Source of the DNA: Achromobacter sp.
GTDB taxonomy: Bacteria > Pseudomonadota > Gammaproteobacteria > Burkholderiales > Burkholderiaceae_B
Length of the DNA: 20,599 bases
Direction of reading: 5' to 3'
Assembly (NCBI GenBank): GCA_003454835.1
Contig: DMTA01000416.1
Span: 1-20,599 of the forward strand
A program made the translations under genes and the position numbers. The notes below the pieces were generated by a model. The model was not told where the DNA came from. It made no database searches and saw only the letters and a list, made by a program, of their open reading frames with translations. Positions 1 to 6,614 of this stretch are shown here, one piece after another. Position 1 is the first letter of the stretch. Each line of letters opens with the position of its first letter.

Positions 1-2
1 CT

Positions 3-716
3 GGGAGGTGCCGTCCGTCGCTTGGCCGCAACATCCCCGGTCTGCATGGTGCGCTGGGCGTGATGCTGGCGCTGTATCAACGCGATGCTCGCGGCGGGGT
101 GGGGCAGGTGATCGACACCGCGCTGTATGAAAGCCTCTTCAACCTGAGCGTGAGCCTGCTGCCCGAGTATTCGGTGTTCGGCGCCGTGCGCGAACCGGCC
201 GGCGCGTCGCTGCCCGGCATCGCGCCGTCCAACGCCTACCCGTGCCAGGACGGCTATGTCCTCATCGCGGGCAACGGCGACGCCATCTACACCCGCCTGA
301 TGGCCCGCATCGGCCGCGACGATTTGGGACAAGACCCGGCGCTGGCGCACAACGACGGCCGCGCGCGCCGCGTGGAAGAGATCGACGCCGCCATCGGCGC
401 GTGGACGCAGCAACGCCGCATCGACGACGTGCTGGCCGCGATGCTGGAAGCGGGCGTGCCCGCCGGCCGCATCTATTCCATTGCCGACATCGCCAAGGAT
501 CCGCACTACCGCGCCCGCAACGCCATCACGTCGATGGAATCCGCCGCGGGCGTGCAGGTGGAAATGCCTGCTGTGTTCCCGTACCTGTCGTCCAACCCCG
601 GCGCGGTGCGCGAACGCGCGCCGACCCTGGGCCAACACACCGACACGGTGCTGGCGTCCGCAGGCCTGACCGAAGTACAGCGCGCCGCGTTGCGCGCCAA
701 GGGAGTGATCGCATGA
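3..716 (+). CDS. CaiB/BaiF (class III) CoA-transferase, 5'-truncated
   Basis: C-terminal part of a family III acyl-CoA transferase; the reading frame is open to the window edge, so the true start lies upstream. Seen: the stretch GALGVMLALYQRD followed by GQVIDTALYESL, a conserved block of the family. Its Asp (codon at 114-116) aligns with the Asp that forms the aspartyl-CoA intermediate in family members. The rest matches the usual C-terminal half, with a 'PYPCQDGYV' type segment and an ending rich in 'LGQHTD'. Family knowledge: these enzymes move CoA between an acyl-CoA donor and a carboxylic acid in the cytoplasm. The stop overlaps the start of the next gene (ATGA), which implies translational coupling with the lyase. 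Inference: it activates an organic acid whose CoA ester the lyase then cleaves. The substrate cannot be read from sequence. A start at the GTG/ATG near position 60 would cut off conserved sequence and is unlikely. Confidence 0.9.
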   Translation, partial: GRCRPSLGRNIPGLHGALGVMLALYQRDARGGVGQVIDTALYESLFNLSVSLLPEYSVFGAVREPAGASLPGIAPSNAYPCQDGYVLIAGNGDAIYTRLMARIGRDDLGQDPALAHNDGRARRVEEIDAAIGAWTQQRRIDDVLAAMLEAGVPAGRIYSIADIAKDPHYRARNAITSMESAAGVQVEMPAVFPYLSSNPGAVRERAPTLGQHTDTVLASAGLTEVQRAALRAKGVIA

Positions 717-1666
717 ACCACGGACCCGCCCGCATCGAGATCAACGAGGTCGGGCCGCGCGACGGCCTGCAGATCGAGAAGACCATGGTGTCCACCGACG
801 ACAAGGTCGCCTTCGTGGATGCCTTGTCCGACTGCGGTTTTGCCCGCATCGAGGTCACCAGCTTCACGTCTCCCAAAGCCATTCCTGCGCTGGCCGACGC
901 CGTCGACGTGATGCGCCGCATCCGCCGCCGTCCCGGCGTGATCTACACCGCGCTGGTCCCGAACGTGCGCGGGCTGGAACGCGCGCTGGAGGCCGGCACC
1001 GACGAGATGAACCTCGTCATGTCGTGCAGCGAGACGCACAACCGCGCCAACCTGCGCATGACGCGCGATCAGTCGTTTGCCGAGCTGTCGCAAGTGCTGG
1101 CCGCCGCCGCAAAAGCCGGTGCGCCGTGCAACGTGTCCTTGTCGACCGCGTTCGGCTGTCCGTTCGATGGGGATGTGCCCGCGGACACGGTGCTGGATCT
1201 CGCCGCGCGCCTGGTGGATGCGGGCGCTGCCGGCATCACGCTGTGCGACACGACGGGCATGGCGTTTCCGACGCAAGTGGCTGCGCTGTGCGAACAGGCG
1301 GCTGCGCGCCTGCCGGCCACGGCGCTGACCGTACACCTGCACAACACGCGCGGCATGGCGCTGGCCAATGCCATCGCGGCGTGGCAGACCGGAATCACCC
1401 GCTTTGACGCGGCGGCGGGCGGCCTGGGCGGATGCCCTTACGCGCCGGGCGCCAGCGGCAACGTCAATACCGAAGAGCTGGTCCACATGTTTGCGTGCAT
1501 GGACGTGGAGACCGGCGTGTCGCTGGAGCCGCTGCTGGCCATCGTGCGCAGCCTGCCCGGCCTGGTTCAGCGCGATCTGTCCAACGCGCTGTTGCAGGCG
1601 GGCCCGAGGTTGGCACTGCATGCGCCGCCCGGGTGGCTGGCCGAACGGTTTCCGGCCGACGCCTGA
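713..1666 (+). CDS. Hydroxymethylglutaryl-CoA lyase family protein
   Basis: A 317-residue TIM-barrel lyase of the HMG-CoA lyase family, which splits 3-hydroxy-3-methylglutaryl-CoA-like thioesters to acetyl-CoA plus a ketoacid. Seen: N-terminal NEVGPRDGLQ with R16/D17, the metal-binding HLHNT motif (H208, H210), and the signature GGLGGCPYAPGASGN containing C241 and N250. These residues match the human enzyme's R41, D42, H233, H235, C266 and N275 at a constant offset of 25, so the active site looks intact. The start is the ATG inside the ATGA overlap with the CoA-transferase; an upstream extension in this frame only reads the transferase gene out of frame. Pairing with a CoA-transferase and a Bug receptor suggests a role in organic-acid catabolism (leucine/isovalerate end-products or an itaconate/citramalate-like acid) rather than ketogenesis. 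The exact substrate is inference; annotation as mvaB/hmgL would be at family level only. Confidence 0.93.
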   Translation: MNHGPARIEINEVGPRDGLQIEKTMVSTDDKVAFVDALSDCGFARIEVTSFTSPKAIPALADAVDVMRRIRRRPGVIYTALVPNVRGLERALEAGTDEMNLVMSCSETHNRANLRMTRDQSFAELSQVLAAAAKAGAPCNVSLSTAFGCPFDGDVPADTVLDLAARLVDAGAAGITLCDTTGMAFPTQVAALCEQAAARLPATALTVHLHNTRGMALANAIAAWQTGITRFDAAAGGLGGCPYAPGASGNVNTEELVHMFACMDVETGVSLEPLLAIVRSLPGLVQRDLSNALLQAGPRLALHAPPGWLAERFPADA

Positions 1667-1741
1667 TTGAATGGTCTTTTCCAAGCAGTACCTGCTGTAC
1701 TCGAACCACCCACAGATAAAACAATACCCAGGAGACAACGC

Positions 1742-2728
1742 ATGGCCTCTTACCGCCTGCCCACCGCACTGCGCGTCAGCGCCGCCTTCGCCCTGATCAC
1801 CGCCGCCGGCGCCGTCAGCGCACAGGCCGATTTTCCGAACCGTCCCGTCACGCTGATCGTGTCCGCCGCACCCGGCGGCACCACCGACATCGCCGCCCGT
1901 CTGATCGCGCAGCCTCTGGGCGCAGCGCTGGGCCAGAGTGTCGTCGTCGAGAACAAGCCGGGCGCGTCGGGCGGCATCGCCGCGCAGGCCGTGGCCCGCG
2001 CCAAGCCGGACGGCTACACGCTGCTGCTGCAATATTCGGGCTTTCAGGTCATCACCCCGCACGTAACGCCCGCCGCCGGCTGGGATCCCATCAAGGACTT
2101 CGCCCCGGTCGCCAACGTGCTGTCCGCCCCGCAAGTCGTGGTCGTGCGTCCCGACCTTCCCATCAAGTCCTTAAAGGAATTGGTCGCGTACGCCAAGGCC
2201 AACCCGGGCAAGCTGAACTATGCGTCGTCGGGCAACGGTTCGCTGCAGCAGGTCGCCACGGAGTTGCTCAATCAGATGGCCGGCACGCAGATCACGCATA
2301 TTCCGTACAAGGGCACCGGCCCCGCGCTGAATGATCTCTTGGGCGGCGCTGTCGACATGACGATCACCACGCCGCCGCCGCTGCTGGGCCAGATCGCCGC
2401 GGGCAAGCTGCGCGCGTTGGCGGTCACGGGCAATGCCCGCCTGCCGTCGCTGCCCGACGTGCCCACGGCCGCCGAAGCCGGCTACCCCGACCTGATCGTC
2501 TCGTCGTGGTTCGCCATGTACGCGCCGAAGGACACGCCCGCACCAGTCGTCGACAAGATCGCGGGCGAAATCCAGAAGATCATGAAGACCGACGAGTTCC
2601 GCAAAAAGGCGGCCGAGCAGGGCGCCGAAGCGACCTTCATGGGTCCGAAGGAATTGGGCGCTTACACGCAGACCGAACTGGACCGCTGGGGCAAGGTGGT
2701 GAAGGCCGCCAACATCACGGCGAATTGA
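1742..2728 (+). CDS. Bug-family tripartite tricarboxylate transporter substrate-binding protein
   Basis: A 328-residue periplasmic solute receptor of the Bug/TctC family. Seen: a signal peptide (about residues 1-27, hydrophobic core SAAFALITAAG, cleavage near VSA-QA), then FPNRPVTLIV, the AAPGGTTDIAARLIA ligand-loop region, VVVENKPGASGGIAAQAVA and PDGYTLLL, all hallmark blocks. The ATG at 1742 has AGGAG at a good distance; an in-frame ATG at 1667 would put about 25 extra residues before the signal peptide. The 75-base gap after the lyase stop holds no terminator, so co-transcription is likely. Family knowledge: Bug proteins bind carboxylates with TctA/TctB membrane partners. Neither partner is in this window, so it is an orphan receptor, which is common in Bordetella and Achromobacter. 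Inference: it captures the acid activated by the neighbouring CoA-transferase. Confidence 0.93.
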   Translation: MASYRLPTALRVSAAFALITAAGAVSAQADFPNRPVTLIVSAAPGGTTDIAARLIAQPLGAALGQSVVVENKPGASGGIAAQAVARAKPDGYTLLLQYSGFQVITPHVTPAAGWDPIKDFAPVANVLSAPQVVVVRPDLPIKSLKELVAYAKANPGKLNYASSGNGSLQQVATELLNQMAGTQITHIPYKGTGPALNDLLGGAVDMTITTPPPLLGQIAAGKLRALAVTGNARLPSLPDVPTAAEAGYPDLIVSSWFAMYAPKDTPAPVVDKIAGEIQKIMKTDEFRKKAAEQGAEATFMGPKELGAYTQTELDRWGKVVKAANITAN

Positions 2729-2751
2729 TATCGGCGGGTTTCCGGTTGAAG

Positions 2752-2776
2752 GGGGCGGACATTTTTGACCCGCCCC
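2752..2776 (+). terminator. GC-rich stem-loop after the Bug gene, weak terminator candidate
   Basis: GGGGCGG pairs with CCGCCCC across an 11-base loop, 24 bases after the receptor stop codon. It lacks a following T-run, so it is not a textbook intrinsic terminator. It may instead act as a transcript-end structure before the tRNA promoter. Confidence 0.3.
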
Positions 2777-2787
2777 GACCGAAAAAA

Positions 2788-2806
2788 GCCGCGCTATAAT
2801 CGCGGC
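2788..2806 (+). promoter_or_regulatory. Promoter -10 element for tRNA-Gly with GC-rich discriminator
   Basis: A perfect TATAAT at 2795-2800 is followed by CGCGGC, a GC-rich discriminator typical of stringently controlled stable-RNA promoters. The tRNA begins about 40 bases downstream. The -10 lies in the loop of a dyad (GCCGCG at 2788-2793 and CGCGGC at 2801-2806). A TTGACC at 2765-2770 is 24 bases upstream, too far for a normal spacer, so the -35 is uncertain. Confidence 0.55.
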
Positions 2807-2840
2807 TCTGCCCGGCCCACGGCCGCGGCACGACACCCGA

Positions 2841-2914
2841 GCGGGTGTAGTTCAATGGTAGAACGGCAGCTTCCCAAGCTTCATACGAGGGTTCGATTCC
2901 CTTCACCCGCTCCA
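2841..2914 (+). tRNA. tRNA-Gly (anticodon CCC)
   Basis: A 74-base tRNA gene with encoded CCA. It folds as acceptor GCGGGTG/CACCCGC (perfect 7 bp), D-stem GTTC/GAAC, anticodon loop TTCCCAA with CCC at positions 34-36, T-stem GAGGG/CCCTT and T-loop TTCGATT. The sequence closely resembles E. coli tRNA-Gly(CCC). One oddity is a C-U mismatch at the second pair of the anticodon stem (GCAGC against GCTTC). Its 3' end marks the left edge of the AT-richer island. Confidence 0.97.
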
Positions 2915-2926
2915 CTGCTGCAATCT

Positions 2927-2963
2927 ACAGAGATCCACGGTCGTCCAGATAAGAGATCTCTGT
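2927..2963. repeat. 9-bp inverted repeat just downstream of the tRNA
   Basis: ACAGAGATC (2927-2935) and GATCTCTGT (2955-2963) form a perfect inverted repeat around a 19-base spacer, starting 12 bases after the tRNA CCA. There is no T-run after it, so it is a poor terminator. It could be an integrase or regulator binding site at the island edge. Confidence 0.6.
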
Positions 2964-3297
2964 CGCTGATTTAGAGAATTTTCTAGGCGCGACAGTTCAG
3001 AGGGATCTGATGAATTCCGGCCACCGCCAAGCTGTTTCAGGGCCAAATTTGAGGACGATCGCTTCTTGCGCGGCCTCAAGGTTGCTCCCGGTAGTTGATC
3101 TCGATCCTGGCAGCTGCCTTGCCGATATCTGCTCCGCATGGGCTACTTAGCGTCGGTGCACCGCGATTAAAGGAATGTGAGAAATGCCGCAGCTCCAGGC
3201 TTCGGCGCCGTCCTGAGATGCCGCGGCCATACGCTGCTGCTGATCGCGCCCGCTCTTTGGGGCTGACTCGTACAGGGAACGGAGACGCGCTTGGTCT
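2964..3297. other. Gap without a confident gene
   Basis: No ORF here looks like a real gene. On the minus strand a frame ending at 2997-2999 reads EAIVLKFGPETAWRWPEF near its C-terminus, which looks protein-like, but it has no good start and is interrupted by a stop at 3147-3149. It may be a gene remnant. No repeat, RNA gene or integrase fragment was recognised. Confidence 0.4.
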
Positions 3298-4035
3298 TCA
3301 AGTGGTGTCGTGTCGGTTTTGATGGGGTTCGTTGGTGTCAGGTGATGAGGTTGGATTGGGTGGATCCCACGGACGCCGTTTAGATTCAAGTCCGAGAATA
3401 GCTCTGATTTCCTCGCTATCGGGCCGGCTTCGGTGAACGAGCCAGCGAATCCCTGCATGGCCAAGCAGGTTGGAAAATGCACCAACGGCGCTCAACGTAC
3501 CGGCTTGCGTGCTCAAGGACTTTTCACACACATCATTCCCGTGAGTATGTAAGGACTGAAAGCGATAGAAGATGTTGTAGAGATCGCGCAAACCACATTG
3601 CTCGGCCATCGTGTCCATGGAGGGTAATCGGGCACTTCTGCCCGCACGTCCGCTAGTTAGAAATGCGTCCGTATGATCGTTACCCCTGGCGTCGAGAATC
3701 CTACCGAGTCCATTTTTGGCATTGACTCTAAATATGGTCTTGAGCTGCTCCTTCGTAGCATCTAGGAGAAATTGTCCATTTTCAGAAGACATGGTCGCCC
3801 AATGAGCTTTGATGGCGATCTCGATCAATGATCGCAACAAAATATTGACCGCCAATTCATGTGGGCCATGGGCGAGCGTCAAGCACGAAGTTATGAGTTG
3901 GCTGCCTGTGTGAAGAAACTGCCGGACGGTGGCATCGATCTCGGGGTGGTTGTTGTCTTTGGCCGAGATCTTGGCGCCAGCAGTCATGGCTGCTGCACGT
4001 TGAGCCAGATCCGTGACGATGAGATTAGTGTCCAT
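3298..4035 (-). CDS. DUF5677-like protein with HEPN-type R-x4-H motif
   Basis: A 245-residue soluble protein with no signal peptide or membrane span. Seen: a helix with NILLRSLIEIAIKAHW (residues 64-79), typical of the DUF5677 family's conserved R...E segment, and YRFQSLHTHGN (157-167), where R158 and H163 form an R-x4-H motif as in HEPN ribonucleases. The C-terminal 40 residues are polar, Pro/Asn-rich and probably disordered. Family knowledge: DUF5677 proteins are poorly characterised, often sit in accessory regions and have been compared with HEPN-fold proteins; no defined substrate is known to me. The chosen ATG has no clear Shine-Dalgarno sequence. It lies alone, transcribed toward the tRNA and divergent from the LA2681-like gene, next to AT-rich gaps. 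Inference: an RNA-cleaving or RNA-binding accessory protein, possibly defensive. The family call is moderately sure, the function is not. Confidence 0.65.
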   Translation of the reverse strand: MDTNLIVTDLAQRAAAMTAGAKISAKDNNHPEIDATVRQFLHTGSQLITSCLTLAHGPHELAVNILLRSLIEIAIKAHWATMSSENGQFLLDATKEQLKTIFRVNAKNGLGRILDARGNDHTDAFLTSGRAGRSARLPSMDTMAEQCGLRDLYNIFYRFQSLHTHGNDVCEKSLSTQAGTLSAVGAFSNLLGHAGIRWLVHRSRPDSEEIRAILGLESKRRPWDPPNPTSSPDTNEPHQNRHDTT

Positions 4036-4657
4036 GGCTACACAAGTTCGAATGTTAGCCGCCCAAATCAGAGGTGCGGCTTGGGAGAGCTTAGTCTAGC
4101 AATGTGCCCGTTGAGATATCGAGGCTGCGTGTCGCAGAACTATCGATCCATCCAACTTAGGAAATGCGCGGTATGTATTGGATGGGAATTTATTTGAAGA
4201 AGGTACTTTCTGAATGCACTGATGTTGGCAACAAGGTTGACGGTCACAAGTCTTGTCCGGTCAAAGGCTGATCCGTTCATGCTCATCTACTCCATCTACT
4301 TCCGATCCCGTCGGTGGTCCAGATTCGATCACCATGAGCATCTCCATTGCCACCGGAGAGTTCGAGCGGCGGCAGATGGAGGTGGAGAGCATGAAGGGGA
4401 CTGGAGAAACGGAGTTACCCACCATGTCGCCTCCGCTGCGCAGAACGGCCACCTGATCGGCATTGGGAAGGCCAGCAACGCAATTTTGTACGTTCGCTGA
4501 AGGCAAAATTGGACGGTAACGTGAATTTGTCAGGGCATCGGGTACCAGATTGGACTAGGTGAGATGATCGCCTATTCCTTCTGTACGGATAATCCTCGGT
4601 CGGATGTTCTTCATCGATCGTAGAATGAGCACATGCAAGCACCATAAAAGGTCTTCA
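4036..4657. other. Divergent intergenic region between the two HEPN-type genes
   Basis: About 620 bases between divergent genes. The short ORFs here (for example 4253-4456 plus and 4261-4506 minus) overlap each other on opposite strands, lack ribosome sites and resemble nothing I recognise. The region should contain both promoters, but no convincing -35/-10 pair was identified. Confidence 0.4.
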
Positions 4658-6181
4658 ATGTTGCGAGGATTCTACGAGCGATCGGCTCATTTAAGTTCCC
4701 TCTTGGATCGCGATCCGACGGAGGCGGTACGACAAGCGCGAGAAATCAATCTTGATGCGCCGGACCGCTTAAATTTGATGGTATTGCGAGCTGCAACCCT
4801 AGTGGATGGAGGAGTGTTAACGCGGCAAAAGGATGCAATTGAAGAAGGGCTTGCGCTATTTCGTGAGCTTCATGAATCATTTCCTAATGCTGGTATCACC
4901 TATAACTTGGCGAATGCCCTGGTCGCCAGTGTCGGAAATCCACCGCGCGATCCGACATGGCTAGAACATCAAGAAAACACAAGGGAACACCGCGCAGAGG
5001 CGAGACGGAACTTCTGGAAGGTTGCCCGAGACGTGGATGCAGAATTGGCACTGCGAACTCAGGCTTGGACAAATCTCGCCAACCAGTTCAGCAATAGCTA
5101 TCGGCTTGGTGAAGCTCATGACGCGCGGCTTGCAGCGTTAGAGATTGATCCGGCTAATGGCGTCGCAGCATACTCCGCCGCCCTAGAGTTGCTATGGCTC
5201 TACGAACGAATCGATTGCTCGGAACTGACCAAAATCGAGGCGGGGTTGCTGGCGAGGGTTGCTCAACAGAATCAAGATCGGCTGGTTAAGTATGCCGGTG
5301 CGCAAGCTGCTTCCAAGATCGCTAAATTCGCCAGCCAATTCCGAGAGCCACCGCCACGGTCACCACACACAGATCCGTTCATCTCATGGGTGGAGAAAGA
5401 GCGTCTAACGCTCGCGCCTGCCGTCGAGCTTGTTGATCCCTCCCTCGGCAAACTGGACTGGCTTACGCTGCCTGGAATTTTAGAGCGAGAGCCCGACCCG
5501 GGCGATCGTCCGCCGCCAATATTCGCAATGTTTAATTTGCTAAAAAGTGACTTCATTCTTGCGCGCGATTTGGTATGGCGAGCTATCGACGAAACCATGT
5601 GGCCCCCGACGGGGCGATTCGCTGACACTCTCGACTATGCCACTTACGGTCCAGACGTCTCTGCCTTAACGTTAGCGCATCGTACGGCCGTTGATTTGCT
5701 CGATAAAGTTGCCGTCACAGCAAATCATTATTTCGAGCTCGGACAGGCTCCTCACAACGTCTACTTTGGGAGGCTTTGGCGAGATGCGCGTAATAAGGTG
5801 ACTGGTGTGCGTCCCCTCTCGGAGGGTGTCGATAGGGCAATTCGAGGGGGCGCCAGCGCCCTATATGGCCTTGTTGAACTTGCTGATGACTACGAGAGCA
5901 TGGTAGGCATCCTGCGCAACCACAAAGATCTCCGTAACGCTGGTACGCATCGATTTTTGGTATTGCATGACCAAGAGGATCCAGCAAGTAGTCGGCTGAC
6001 ACCCGAAATCGAACATCATTGTCGCGAGTCGTTTACTCAGGATGTGTTGCGCGCCCTGCGCGTCGCTAGGTCGGCTATTCAAATGCTCGCCATTTCCATT
6101 GCACAACACGAACAGTATCTGCGCGAAACGAAGGAGGGTTATGTTGAATCGCTGATTGTGCCTGATCATGACCGGATATGA
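4658..6181 (+). CDS. TPR protein with C-terminal LA2681-like HEPN domain
   Basis: A 507-residue cytoplasmic protein. Seen: the N-terminal half is helical and TPR-like (for example GITYNLANAL, then LRTQAWTNLANQFSN, then LGEAHDARLAALEIDPANG), and the C-terminal half has the LA2681 HEPN layout ending in KDLRNAGTHRFLVLHD. R426 and H431 form the R-x4-H catalytic motif of HEPN RNases, preceded by the conserved NVYFGRLWRD segment. Family knowledge: LA2681-like HEPN domains were defined as predicted RNases in conflict systems; the TPR part probably senses or binds a partner. Start choice: ATG 4658 has AAAAGG six bases upstream. In-frame ATGs at 4604 and 4625 have no good ribosome site and would add 18 or 11 residues. 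It stands 433 bases before the KAP NTPase gene on the same strand. Inference: a toxin-type RNase held inactive until infection or stress; the trigger is unknown. Confidence 0.82.
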   Translation: MLRGFYERSAHLSSLLDRDPTEAVRQAREINLDAPDRLNLMVLRAATLVDGGVLTRQKDAIEEGLALFRELHESFPNAGITYNLANALVASVGNPPRDPTWLEHQENTREHRAEARRNFWKVARDVDAELALRTQAWTNLANQFSNSYRLGEAHDARLAALEIDPANGVAAYSAALELLWLYERIDCSELTKIEAGLLARVAQQNQDRLVKYAGAQAASKIAKFASQFREPPPRSPHTDPFISWVEKERLTLAPAVELVDPSLGKLDWLTLPGILEREPDPGDRPPPIFAMFNLLKSDFILARDLVWRAIDETMWPPTGRFADTLDYATYGPDVSALTLAHRTAVDLLDKVAVTANHYFELGQAPHNVYFGRLWRDARNKVTGVRPLSEGVDRAIRGGASALYGLVELADDYESMVGILRNHKDLRNAGTHRFLVLHDQEDPASSRLTPEIEHHCRESFTQDVLRALRVARSAIQMLAISIAQHEQYLRETKEGYVESLIVPDHDRI

Positions 6182-6614
6182 GGATTTAACGGAATTGACC
6201 TAGCGGGCGGCAATATCGAGTTGGACGATTCAGTCGTCTCGGGAAGGCCTCGCGGCGGTAATAATTATCTCGACTGCTTGCTTCAGCAAATCCCACTGAT
6301 CTGTCTTTAAGGTCAGCTCGCGGAGTGTGTAGCGTCCTTAAGCAGGACGGCCGACTCGGGGCGTCAAAAGGCTGACGCGCACTGGCGTTGCGGCCGGCAA
6401 ATGGTCGGCGAACGACGGACGGATGGCATCCGGCCAAGGTGAGGAGCACAGCGCAGAAAGCCCACAGTCGAATGGGAAGCAGAAGCATTGAACGGCCTTT
6501 GGAATCGAATTCACTGGGCCGTTAGTTCGGATCTAAGAACAGTCCGCCGCGTTATGTCATAACACGTCGTCGAGAATCGTTGGATTGCGTCAACTATTGA
6601 ATTGAGGGGAGCAA
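6182..6614. other. Intergenic gap between HEPN and KAP genes
   Basis: About 430 bases with no confident gene. A minus-strand ORF (6186-6488) begins with a lipoprotein-like signal (LTLAGC) and a possible AAAGG site, but the rest is Arg-rich and looks like chance. The gap carries a 13-bp palindrome and the KAP gene's ribosome site (GAGGGGAG). Its length argues against simple operon read-through from the HEPN gene, though no terminator hairpin was seen. Confidence 0.4.
6551..6563. promoter_or_regulatory. Perfect 13-bp palindrome, candidate operator of the KAP gene
   Basis: GTTATGTCATAAC is a perfect dyad around a central T, 51 bases before the KAP start codon. After one mismatched pair the symmetry resumes for two more pairs (CG/CG). 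Position and AT-rich half-sites suit a dimeric repressor, but no regulator gene for it is in the island. Confidence 0.45.

Noticed and set aside
242..712. N-terminal extension of the lyase ORF
   Set aside because: It is the CoA-transferase gene read out of frame; the lyase homology starts at the ATG at 713.
506..2134. Long minus-strand ORF opposite the HMG-CoA lyase and Bug genes
   Set aside because: Antisense shadow in GC-rich DNA; the plus-strand genes have clear motifs and this frame has low-complexity Arg/Gly/Gln content.
4253..4506. Short overlapping ORFs on both strands between the two HEPN-type genes
   Set aside because: No ribosome sites or recognisable domains; could be chance or an unrecognised remnant.
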